The notes beneath the pieces were generated by a model. The model searched no databases. It was not told the origin of the DNA and saw only the letters and a program-made list of their open reading frames with translations. Positions 7,782-14,955 of a stretch of DNA of 14,980 nucleotides are shown piece by piece. The stretch's first letter is position 1. Every line of letters begins with the position of its first letter. The stretch comes from JBCBKZ01 sp039026975 (GTDB taxonomy: Bacteria > Bacteroidota > Bacteroidia > J057): the NCBI GenBank assembly GCA_039026975.1, contig JBCCLI010000138.1, positions 1 through 14,980 on the forward strand. Reading direction: 5' to 3'. A program made the translations under genes and the position numbers.

Positions 7782-7801
7782 GTCCAGATCATGATCTGGA
7801 C
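7782..7801. repeat. Right palindrome, perfect over 20 bases
   Basis: GTCCAGATCATGATCTGGAC reads the same on both strands over all 20 bases. Its inner 18 bases match the left copy at 7174-7191 except for one base. It sits in the 55-base gap between the convergent transposase and antiporter genes, eight bases from the antiporter stop. A recombination or protein-binding site, or a barrier between convergent transcripts, are all possible. No T-run is present on either side. Confidence 0.75.
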
Positions 7802-7809
7802 CAACGTAC

Positions 7810-9165
7810 CTACACCACATACCCCAGAACCACATAAATCACAGTAGCTACTCCCCCAGCAATTAAAGCATAGGGAAGCTGAGTTAATACGTGAGACATA
7901 TTATCACAGTCAGTGGCAGAGGCAGAGAGGACGGTAGCATCCCCATAAAAGCAGGCATGAGAACCAAAAGAGCCGGCACTGATGACAGCTCCTATCGCCA
8001 ACCACATATTTACATCCAGCTCCTGCGCTAAAGGAATAATGATGGGTAGAGAAATGGCATATACCCCCCAGAAAGAACCCGTAGCAAAGGTAATACCAGA
8101 TAGTGCCACAAAGGCAATCGCCGGTAACCATGCCTTATTCATCCAGGGAGAAACCATTTCTATTACGTACTGAGTAAGCCCTAGCTGGTCATTAACCTCC
8201 TTTAATACAAAGGACATGACAATGATGGCTAGCGCATATAGCATCTGCTTAAATCCATCAAATACATGCTCCATGGCTTCAGAGAAGGTCATGATCTTCT
8301 GCCAAATGTATAAGGCTACCGTAAAAACAGTAGCTATCATCACGCCTTTTAAGGCATCCGTATCGAAGAATATGGTAGCGCTAATCAACAACAGAATAGG
8401 AAGTAGGAACAGGTACAGTTTAGGCTGATGCAGAAAGTGGGGAGACAATTCTTCCTTTACTTCATGAGTAGGGGGAATAGTAGGACCTCCCTTTCTCACT
8501 CTTTCTTCCGCTACCTTCATAGCGCCTACAGGTGGAATCCATTTCATAATCACTAGAGGTACCACTAGTACAGCTACCCAACCATACACAATGAAGGGGA
8601 TAGTATGTAAATAGGTGGCCAGCCCCTCTCCTTTTTCCGCCACAGTCAGCTCTTCTAAGAGACTCGCTATATAAAGAGCCCATGTGGATAAAGGAATCAA
8701 GACACAAATAGGCGCTGCCGTAGAGTCTACCACATAGGCAAGCATTTCACGGGGGACTTTGAACTTATCTGTCACCCGCTTCATAGAACTGCCTATAGTC
8801 AGCGCATTAAGATAGTCATCTATGAAAATGATGATCCCCAACCCCCATGTAGCCAATAAGGCCGAAGATCGGTTGTGAATAACCGTCAATACTTGCTCAG
8901 CAAATGCCAATGTCCCCCCTGATTTAACCAGTAGGTGAATTAATGATCCAAACAGCCCACATACCAAGATGATCCAGCCTATGGTAGCATCCTGCATAAC
9001 AGCCAGGAGAGTATTAGTAAATTCTTCAAAGAAGCCCCCTTTCGCATGTATCATGAACCCTACAAGGGCTCCTCCCAAGAGGGATTCAAACGTTTTACGG
9101 GTCCATAGAGCTAGTAATAGCACCACTAGGGTAGGAATCAAACTGATAAATCCTGTGTGTTCCAT
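7810..9165 (-). CDS. NhaC-family Na+/H+-antiporter-like secondary transporter
   Basis: The 451-residue inner-membrane protein has about eleven hydrophobic segments and almost no soluble part apart from a polar loop near residues 212-250. Family marks are GIIIFIDDYLNALTIGSSM (about 110-128), AYVVDSTAAPICVLIPLSTW (about 143-162), GITFATGSFWGVYAISLP (about 358-375) and SAGSFGSHACFYGDATVLS (about 397-415). These fit the NhaC group (PF03553), which includes sodium/proton antiporters but also amino-acid and organic-acid exchangers, so the ion or substrate is not fixed by homology. The start overlaps the stop of the hydrolase gene by one base (TAATG), and it is the last gene of the four-gene minus-strand operon. 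That placement favours exchange of a guanidino, ureido or amino compound over housekeeping sodium export, but this is inference. Confidence 0.88.
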   Translation of the reverse strand: MEHTGFISLIPTLVVLLLALWTRKTFESLLGGALVGFMIHAKGGFFEEFTNTLLAVMQDATIGWIILVCGLFGSLIHLLVKSGGTLAFAEQVLTVIHNRSSALLATWGLGIIIFIDDYLNALTIGSSMKRVTDKFKVPREMLAYVVDSTAAPICVLIPLSTWALYIASLLEELTVAEKGEGLATYLHTIPFIVYGWVAVLVVPLVIMKWIPPVGAMKVAEERVRKGGPTIPPTHEVKEELSPHFLHQPKLYLFLLPILLLISATIFFDTDALKGVMIATVFTVALYIWQKIMTFSEAMEHVFDGFKQMLYALAIIVMSFVLKEVNDQLGLTQYVIEMVSPWMNKAWLPAIAFVALSGITFATGSFWGVYAISLPIIIPLAQELDVNMWLAIGAVISAGSFGSHACFYGDATVLSASATDCDNMSHVLTQLPYALIAGGVATVIYVVLGYVV

Positions 9166-10424
9166 TAGTTGAGGTAAGGGAATAATACTTGGAACACGTC
9201 TTCTTCTACCTGATAAAAGGTAGTAGCCTGCCCATACCCGTAGGGATACTTGCTCCCATTAGTTATGAAAACTACCCCACTCTGCGTGGCTACATCAAAG
9301 TACATATCACTTAATAAGCCGTAGGCTATTCCAGGATGGCCTGACATCTTTCTGTCGGGAAAGATGATGTCAGCAGAATCTTGATTGGTGACATGGTGCA
9401 TTCCATACCCATATGCCCACCAAAATTCTTCCCAGGTATCTCCATTACTACCATTATAGACCCACTCTTCGCGCATCATAAGCGCAAGGCTTTCGGGAGA
9501 AATAAGCTGTTGTCCGTTCCATTTTCCCCCTTCCAGGAAGAACTGGATGAGAGTAGCCAAATCTCTGGCTGATGCTCTCAAGCTTCCCTGAGGGCCAAAA
9601 ATCAGCCCATTCTGCCCTGGTTCGTAGGCTTCATACGCCCTGGACTCAGGTAGTTCCCCTCCATAATTATCTGCCTGGGATACCCACATGCTATCTTTAT
9701 ATCGGTAGAGTACGGCTAATTGGTTGAGGTCCTCCACATCTCTGACGTTGAAGGAAGCCCCTATTCCCAGCGGCTCAAATATGTGTGCCTTACAATATGC
9801 GTCAAAGCGTTCTCCACTGCTAAGCTCTATGATAGCTGCTATGATACCCCAGGTACAATTGGTGTAGGAAAAGTATTCTCCTGGCGCTCTATCATCAAAC
9901 ATATCTTCTGTGAAATATGCGCCAGCCGAGCTAAGGAGTTCCTGAATATGTAGCTGATCATTGATCATATTCTGGGAGAATTTCCGGTAGCCCTCTCCAT
10001 CCCTGATACTTGACTGATGGGATAACAATAGATCAAGCGTGATAGGTACTGTAGGATGGGCTGGGTTTCGTAGTGTCCATCCCAAGTACTCGCTCACATC
10101 TGTCGAGAGGTCTACCTTACCTGCATCCACTAGTTGCAGGAGGGCTAAGGCCGTCAACGTCTTGGAAATGCTGGCAATACGATACACCGTATTCTCATTG
10201 ACAGGAAGGTTCCTCTCCAGATCTGCCGTCCCAAAATTCCCCTCGTATACGGTTTGCCCTTGATCTATCAAAATAACAGATAATCCCATCAGGCCGTGTG
10301 TCTCTACCACTTCTGCTAGTGCTTGATCCACTTCCCTAGTAGCTATTTCCTTTTCTGTAGGTGCTTTTTGTTGGCAGGCCACCATCAGTAGACATATCCC
10401 CAAGAAGAAAAGATATTTCATCAT
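9165..10424 (-). CDS. Serine beta-lactamase-like hydrolase, lipoprotein (class C / PBP4-like fold)
   Basis: The 419-residue product is an envelope serine hydrolase. The signal MMKYLFFLGICLLMVAC gives lipobox MVAC with Cys 17, so it should be anchored in the envelope. The catalytic triad of the beta-lactamase/transpeptidase-like family (PF00144) is visible: SxxK as S85-I-S-K88 in RIASISKTLTALAL, YxN as Y187-T-N189, and HPG (in place of KTG) at 363-365. Such proteins act as esterases, D-aminopeptidases, carboxypeptidases or D-amino-acid amidases more often than as true beta-lactamases, and HxG instead of KTG agrees with that. Its start overlaps the deiminase stop by four bases (ATGA) and its stop overlaps the antiporter start by one, so it is made with both. 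It might release an amine- or amide-linked substrate for the deiminase; this is inference. Confidence 0.9.
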   Translation of the reverse strand: MMKYLFFLGICLLMVACQQKAPTEKEIATREVDQALAEVVETHGLMGLSVILIDQGQTVYEGNFGTADLERNLPVNENTVYRIASISKTLTALALLQLVDAGKVDLSTDVSEYLGWTLRNPAHPTVPITLDLLLSHQSSIRDGEGYRKFSQNMINDQLHIQELLSSAGAYFTEDMFDDRAPGEYFSYTNCTWGIIAAIIELSSGERFDAYCKAHIFEPLGIGASFNVRDVEDLNQLAVLYRYKDSMWVSQADNYGGELPESRAYEAYEPGQNGLIFGPQGSLRASARDLATLIQFFLEGGKWNGQQLISPESLALMMREEWVYNGSNGDTWEEFWWAYGYGMHHVTNQDSADIIFPDRKMSGHPGIAYGLLSDMYFDVATQSGVVFITNGSKYPYGYGQATTFYQVEEDVFQVLFPYLN

Positions 10425-11707
10425 TTGGGTTCTTGCATGGTAATACAGTGTATACCTCCTCCCCCATAGTTTACTGACAATGCATCTAGCATGAGCACCT
10501 CACGTGTGGGGAAAAGCTGTTGTAAGATGGCTTTTACTTCCTCATCTCTGCTTTTAATGGCAGTATCCATCCCCTCCTTCCAGTATTTTTGTCCTAGCAC
10601 TACCTTATTGGTAATCAGGAAGTTTAAGTAACTGGCGGCAGCTATTACTTGCACAGGTTCTCCTACTGGAAAGACGTCTCCCTGAGTATATTCCAGCGTC
10701 CTGATGATATCATATACAGGATCGCCTGGTCTCATTTCTCCAATAATGGTTTTCGGAAGAGGCATTCTCACTATCTTCAAAGGCTCCCCATCCTGATCTG
10801 CTGCCCCTTTCAGAATCTGATAATTCTCTTCCATCCTTCGGTGATTCTCCCTAGCAAGGGGATCTTCCCTGTCTTCTTCTGGAACATAGGCCAGTAACAC
10901 GGTGGAATCATTCACGAAGCGAGCAAATTCATCTATATGGCCATTAGTAGTAAGAACAGTGAAAGCCTTGGCACCACCCGCTAATGAAATGGGGCCAAGG
11001 AAGGTGTGCTCGTCTTCCTTCAGCCCTTGTTTCAACCAAATGACTTGGGTAGCTCCAGTCATTCGTGATAGCTCTGCACTTATTTCTTCTTTACTTAGGT
11101 GAGGATTTCTTCCCATTTCTACTTCCTCTACTACCATCAGGGTTCCCTTTCCATTGACCTCCCTATCTCCACCCTCACTAACTAAGTCTGTGGAAATCAT
11201 GGGAATTCCCATGAGCCCGGCTATTCTTTCATCAAACTTTTCTTCTATGATGGCGCCTTCTTCAGTGGTATCAGCATACCCCCACACATTAAAGTTAAAG
11301 TCAGCCATCACTTTCTGCCCCTGCATATCCTCCACAAATACAGGCCCCATATCTCTTGTCCAAAACTCAACTGCAGGGACTTCATGAAAACTGATATTAG
11401 GCTTCAGACTGTCTGGTACTAAGCTCTGGGCATGTGTCAGTAACTCTGCACTATTTGCACAAACGTGTACCTGCTGATGAGGACTTACGGCCTCCACTAT
11501 ACGTAGGGCTACTGCATCATTAGAAAAACCAGCCAAGTGATCCTCAGGGGGCCATATCATCCAAACTGCCTCTTGCTCTTCAAACTCTGCAGCTTGACGT
11601 GATACCCTGAGATCTGAACTACCCACCTTCTTTTCAGGCGGATGACAAGCAGTCACCCATAGGCTCCCCACTATTCCTACCACCAAATAGGTGAATATAT
11701 TTTTCAT
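10421..11707 (-). CDS. Agmatine deiminase / peptidylarginine deiminase-family lipoprotein
   Basis: The 428-residue product belongs to the guanidino-group-modifying PAD_porph family (PF04371), which hydrolyses a guanidinium to a ureido group plus ammonia. Visible active-site motifs are FWTRDMGP (Trp116-Asp119), EGGDREVNGKGT (178-189), NGHIDEFARF (His257, Asp259) and GGGGIHCITMQ with the nucleophile Cys421. The N-terminus MKNIFTYLVVGIVGSLWVTAC is a lipoprotein signal with Cys21, so this enzyme acts in the envelope, unlike cytoplasmic AguA. Compared with AguA it carries EGGD-R in place of the usual EGGS-I-H and an added tract around 190-250 (HLSKEEISAEL, LKEDEHTFLGP). These features, and export, make free agmatine only one candidate; arginine, peptidyl-arginine or another guanidine are equally open. 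It overlaps the aminotransferase and hydrolase genes by four bases on each side (ATGA). Confidence 0.9.
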   Translation of the reverse strand: MKNIFTYLVVGIVGSLWVTACHPPEKKVGSSDLRVSRQAAEFEEQEAVWMIWPPEDHLAGFSNDAVALRIVEAVSPHQQVHVCANSAELLTHAQSLVPDSLKPNISFHEVPAVEFWTRDMGPVFVEDMQGQKVMADFNFNVWGYADTTEEGAIIEEKFDERIAGLMGIPMISTDLVSEGGDREVNGKGTLMVVEEVEMGRNPHLSKEEISAELSRMTGATQVIWLKQGLKEDEHTFLGPISLAGGAKAFTVLTTNGHIDEFARFVNDSTVLLAYVPEEDREDPLARENHRRMEENYQILKGAADQDGEPLKIVRMPLPKTIIGEMRPGDPVYDIIRTLEYTQGDVFPVGEPVQVIAAASYLNFLITNKVVLGQKYWKEGMDTAIKSRDEEVKAILQQLFPTREVLMLDALSVNYGGGGIHCITMQEPK

Positions 11708-13110
11708 GCTGAGTGTATTTTTTCGAATTGTATGTGCTCTTTCTCCAAGTCAGCCATGGTAGCTCTGATGCTGTCAGCCAGGACACTGACAGTTCTGTCT
11801 ATGGCTTTCTTGTCTAAGGTTAAAGGAGGAGACAGTACATTCATAGGGCCTATGGGTCGGATAATCAGCCCTCTGTTTTTGCAGTGGTAATAAATGCGCT
11901 TGGATATTCTTACCTCATCATCAAAGTATTCTTTAGTTTCCTTATTAGCTACATTCTCCAGGCAAAGCATATAATGGCTTCCCCTTACCTCTCCTACTAT
12001 GGGATATTCTTCCAGCTGCTTGAGAGAATCATAGAAATAAGGGCCCCATTGCTGTACATGTTCACAGAAATTCTCTCGTTGGAGAATCTCAATATTTTTT
12101 AAGCCTACAGCACAACTCAATGCGTGTCCTGAGTAAGTAAATCCATGAGAGAAATAGGGATTATCTTTTTTGGGTCTGCTAATCACCTCATGTATCTCAT
12201 CTGAAATCATGGTGGCTCCTAAGGGTATGTAGCCTGAAGAAAGCCCTTTAGCCAATACCAGTATGTCTGGCACTATCCCGAACTTCTCCTCAGAAGCTAT
12301 CATATGCCCCAACCTCCCAAAGGCTGTTACTACCTCATCTGAAATGTATAACATTCCATATTTCTTGCAGACATCCCAGCTTCTCTTATGATAGCCTTGC
12401 GGGGGAACTATCACCCCTCCAGCTCCCATGATGGGTTCAGCAATAAAGCAGGCCACCCTTTCTGGCCCTAATTCCAGGATTTTCTGCTCTAACTCTTCTA
12501 TCAAATGATCACAAAAATCTGCTTCATTCATTCCCTCCGGCCTATGGTAAGGATAAGGGGCAGATACATAGTGCACCAGATCAGGTACTGTGTCAAACCC
12601 TATGTGTGTAGGTTTAATCCCTGTCAAAGTATGGGCCAAATAGGTACTCCCATGATAGGCCAAGTCCCGTGATATAACCAGTTTTTTTTCGTGTTTCCCT
12701 AATTGGTTAAAGTAATAGTGTACCATCTTTATAGCCGTGTCATTAGCCATAGATCCTCCTGTACCATAAAATACATGATTCAGAGATGCTGGACATATTT
12801 CCGCTAACTTAGCGCTTAGCTCAGCAGCTGGTGGAGAGCTAGCATCTTCAAAGGTATTATAGTAGGCGAGCTTAGCAGCCTGCTCTCCCATAAGAGAGGC
12901 TATTTCCTGGTTACCGTGACCTACATTTACGCACCATAGACCAGCAATACCATCTATATATTCTTTTCCTTCAGAATCATAGATAAAATGGTCCTTTCCG
13001 GAAGCATAAATGACAGAGCCTTCTTGTGGAAATACATTGTAGTTGGCATATGGATGGATAAAGTGAGATTTATCCTTTTCCCATAGCTGTTGAGTGAGAG
13101 GAGTAGACAT
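11704..13110 (-). CDS. Class-III PLP-dependent aminotransferase (omega-amino acid / polyamine type)
   Basis: The 468-residue cytoplasmic transaminase shows the class-III fold signatures: the substrate-loop motif GLWCVNVGHG (57-66), the phosphate-binding GGSMANDTAIKM (118-129), AYHGSTY (151-157), ISDEVVTAFGRLG (256-268) with Asp258 contacting the PLP nitrogen, and the Schiff-base Lys288 in LAKGLSSGYIPLGA. HGFTYSGHALSCAVGL (322-337) and the near-C-terminal IIRPIGPMNVLSPPL complete the family pattern. This group includes beta-alanine-pyruvate, putrescine-pyruvate (SpuC-like), taurine and GABA transaminases; sequence alone does not choose among them. It is the first gene of the minus-strand operon, reading away from the Lrp-type gene across 92 bases, and its stop overlaps the deiminase start by four bases. 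In a ureido-degrading route it would oxidise the freed amine. Confidence 0.92.
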   Translation of the reverse strand: MSTPLTQQLWEKDKSHFIHPYANYNVFPQEGSVIYASGKDHFIYDSEGKEYIDGIAGLWCVNVGHGNQEIASLMGEQAAKLAYYNTFEDASSPPAAELSAKLAEICPASLNHVFYGTGGSMANDTAIKMVHYYFNQLGKHEKKLVISRDLAYHGSTYLAHTLTGIKPTHIGFDTVPDLVHYVSAPYPYHRPEGMNEADFCDHLIEELEQKILELGPERVACFIAEPIMGAGGVIVPPQGYHKRSWDVCKKYGMLYISDEVVTAFGRLGHMIASEEKFGIVPDILVLAKGLSSGYIPLGATMISDEIHEVISRPKKDNPYFSHGFTYSGHALSCAVGLKNIEILQRENFCEHVQQWGPYFYDSLKQLEEYPIVGEVRGSHYMLCLENVANKETKEYFDDEVRISKRIYYHCKNRGLIIRPIGPMNVLSPPLTLDKKAIDRTVSVLADSIRATMADLEKEHIQFEKIHSA

Positions 13111-13202
13111 ACTTATTTAGCAAGAATTGAATTGATGATTGCAGAATTTACAGTTTAATTATTGGTTTTTGTAAAAAAAGCAAAAAAAGTGTATTCTCAG
13201 AT
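13111..13202. promoter_or_regulatory. Divergent control region between aminotransferase operon and Lrp/hydrolase operon
   Basis: This 92-base A/T-rich spacer must hold the promoters of both transcription units. Lrp-type regulators commonly bind such A/T-rich DNA next to their own gene. A GTAAAAAAAGCAAAAAAAG tract (13171-13189) gives phased A-runs that could bend DNA. A TTTG occurs on the plus strand at 13168-13171, but no convincing TAnnTTTG follows, and the minus strand also lacks a clean match. No clear dyad operator is seen. Assignment rests on position. Confidence 0.45.
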
Positions 13203-13721
13203 ATGGATTCCCCCTCCTTTACCCTAGATAAAATCGACATTGATATCTTGCGACATCTTCAGCTTGACGGAAGAAAGTCTTTTACAGATATGGCAGAAGA
13301 AATGAAAGTGTCTGTCAGCACCATTCGGAACCGTGTCAATAAACTGAAGACTGAAGGGATTCTCCATATTATCGGGTGGACTGACCCCGTAAAAACGGGC
13401 TATCATGCTTATGCCAGGGTAACCATAGATGTAAAGCCTTCCTCCTTCCTTAGAGAAGTGGCTACCCACTTACTTTGTATTGAGGAAGTGAGTTTTTTAG
13501 CTATCACTTCTGGACCTTATGATTTGGAAATCAACTTATTGTGCAAGGATAACAGCCACCTCCTTGAAGTAATGCATGAGCAAATACATCCCCTGGAGGG
13601 TGTACATGCTACCCATACTACCTTATACTTTGAGGTCCTAAAATGGGCTTCCCATAAGGTTCAAGCGGGTTCATCTGATCCCCTCCCCCCTGTATCTGCC
13701 AATACTCATTTGGAAGCATAA
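13203..13721 (+). CDS. Lrp/AsnC-family transcriptional regulator
   Basis: The 172-residue product has an N-terminal AsnC-type winged helix-turn-helix (about 8-56: LDKIDIDILRHLQLDGRKSF, then SVSTIRNRVNKLKTEGIL as the recognition helix) and a C-terminal RAM ligand-binding domain (about 65-146) with the characteristic TSGPYDLEINLLC. Lrp-type regulators form dimers and higher oligomers that wrap DNA and respond to an amino acid or related small molecule. The gene is divergent from the aminotransferase operon and abuts the M20 hydrolase gene with no spacer (TAA directly followed by ATG). It therefore most likely controls both units and senses a substrate or intermediate of the locus. A low-complexity tail of about 20 residues (QAGSSDPLPPVSANTHLEA) follows the RAM domain. 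Ligand is unknown. Confidence 0.92.
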   Translation: MDSPSFTLDKIDIDILRHLQLDGRKSFTDMAEEMKVSVSTIRNRVNKLKTEGILHIIGWTDPVKTGYHAYARVTIDVKPSSFLREVATHLLCIEEVSFLAITSGPYDLEINLLCKDNSHLLEVMHEQIHPLEGVHATHTTLYFEVLKWASHKVQAGSSDPLPPVSANTHLEA

Positions 13722-14945
13722 ATGGATATACAGGCGGAAAGACTGTGGAATAGGCTTATGCGTATGGCTGAGATAGGTGGTACGCCCAAGGGAGGTGTCT
13801 GCCGGGTAGCCTTGACACCGGAGGATAAGGAAGGGAGAGAGCTATTCATTCAGTGGTGTAAACAGGCAGGCTGTAGCATTCGCATTGACCAGATAGGAAA
13901 TATTTTTGCCAGAAGGGAGGGACGTAAACCAGACTTGTCAGCCGTGCTGGTAGGGAGTCATCTGGATAGTCAGCCTACAGGTGGGAAATATGATGGCGTA
14001 TTGGGAGTATTAGCAGGACTGGAAATAGTGGAAAGCCTAAATGATGCGGACATTCAGACGGACAGACCTATAGAAATAGTCTCATGGACCAACGAAGAAG
14101 GAGCTAGATTTGCTCCAGCCATGATTGGCTCTGGGGTATTTGCGGGAGAATTCTCACTGGAATATGCCTACAGTCGCACTGACAAGTTAGGCATGACCTT
14201 AGGAACTGCTTTAGAAGAAATAGGCTATAAAGGAAGTGCTACCACAGGAGAATCAACCTATTATGCTTGCCTGGAATTACACATAGAACAGGGGCCTATT
14301 CTGGAAGCAGAGGAAATTCCTGTGGGTATAGTGAAGGGAGTGCAAGGAATCAGGTGGTATGACCTACTCCTAACGGGTAAAGAAACACATGCAGGCCCCT
14401 GCCCTATGTCTTTTCGTCAAGATCCCATGAAGGCCTGTGGACAAATCATGCAGGCCATCTACCGCTTAGCAGAAGATTTTGCACCTGATGCCAGGGCTAC
14501 CCTGGGGTATCTGGATGCTTCTCCAGGGGTAAAGAACACCGTACCGGGAACAGTAACCCTATCTATAGATATTAGGCATCCAGACGTGCTTGTCCTCACT
14601 GAAATAGATAAGAAGCTGCGGGAACACATACAGGCCATTTGTGAACAAGAAAAGATAGGGCATGAACTTCAAGATATTTGGTACTCCCCTCCTGTAGTTT
14701 TTCACGAGAGATGTACAGCAGCTTTGATAGCAGCCGCTAAAAAATTACAGGTCCCTTACAAAGAAATGGTGAGCGGTGCCGGTCATGATTCTGTGTATCT
14801 TAGTAAGGTAGCGCCTACTGCTATGGTGTTTATCCCTTGTAAAGATGGACTCAGTCATAATGAGCTGGAAAGTGCCAAGCAGGCAGATGCTGCAGTAGCT
14901 ACCCGATTGATGCTTGAAGCAGTCAGGGACTTATCAAAAGAATAG
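13722..14945 (+). CDS. M20-family Zn-dependent N-carbamoyl-amino acid hydrolase / allantoate amidohydrolase-type enzyme
   Basis: The 407-residue metallo-amidohydrolase is of the hydantoinase/carbamoylase subgroup, which removes the carbamoyl (ureido) group from N-carbamoyl amino acids, beta-ureidopropionate, allantoate or ureidoglycolate. Dinuclear metal ligands are all present: His80 and Asp91 in GSHLDSQPTGGKYDGVLG, Glu126 next to the catalytic Glu125 in SWTNEEGARF, His187 in LHIEQGP, and His379 in LSHNE. Substrate-site residues typical of the subgroup are also present: His223 (ETHAGP), Asn272 (KNTVPG) and Arg285 (DIRHP). Length is normal for the family. It starts on the base after the Lrp-type stop, so the two are translationally linked. 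Motifs do not separate beta-ureidopropionase from carbamoyl-amino acid hydrolase or allantoate deiminase. In this context a ureido product of the deiminase, or beta-ureidopropionate, are the leading substrates. Confidence 0.92.
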   Translation: MDIQAERLWNRLMRMAEIGGTPKGGVCRVALTPEDKEGRELFIQWCKQAGCSIRIDQIGNIFARREGRKPDLSAVLVGSHLDSQPTGGKYDGVLGVLAGLEIVESLNDADIQTDRPIEIVSWTNEEGARFAPAMIGSGVFAGEFSLEYAYSRTDKLGMTLGTALEEIGYKGSATTGESTYYACLELHIEQGPILEAEEIPVGIVKGVQGIRWYDLLLTGKETHAGPCPMSFRQDPMKACGQIMQAIYRLAEDFAPDARATLGYLDASPGVKNTVPGTVTLSIDIRHPDVLVLTEIDKKLREHIQAICEQEKIGHELQDIWYSPPVVFHERCTAALIAAAKKLQVPYKEMVSGAGHDSVYLSKVAPTAMVFIPCKDGLSHNELESAKQADAAVATRLMLEAVRDLSKE

Positions 14946-14955
14946 AAACCTAAGC

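Larger units (their letters stand above)
7168..7801 (+). mobile_element. Candidate RAYT/REP unit: single-gene HUH transposase bracketed by matching palindromes
   Basis: The transposase gene at 7182-7754 is bounded by two related 24-base blocks in the same orientation, 7168-7191 and 7777-7800, which match at 21 of 24 positions and share an 18-base palindromic core. The interior is A/T-rich (19 G/C in the 60 bases 7201-7260), unlike the flanking operons. RAYTs are known to sit between REP palindromes that they recognise. Calling these particular palindromes the cognate REPs is inference, since only one pair is visible. Boundaries are those of the repeat blocks. Confidence 0.45.

Noticed and set aside
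7147..7801. CRISPR array or integron-like repeat cluster around the transposase
   Set aside because: There are only two palindrome copies about 600 bases apart and two short 13-base tandem pairs; no regular spacers and no cas or integrase genes.
8216..8428. Short plus-strand frames under the antiporter gene (also 7982-8173 and 8969-9172)
   Set aside because: They are mirror images of membrane-segment codons with no independent evidence of expression.
9165..10424. Antibiotic-resistance beta-lactamase
   Set aside because: The fold family is right, but the third motif is HPG rather than KTG, and the gene is embedded in a metabolic operon. An esterase or peptidase role is more likely.
10421..14945. 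Canonical AguA/AguB agmatine-to-putrescine pathway
   Set aside because: The deiminase is an exported lipoprotein and no nitrilase-fold N-carbamoylputrescine amidohydrolase is present; the M20 enzyme is a different family, so the standard pathway cannot be assigned.
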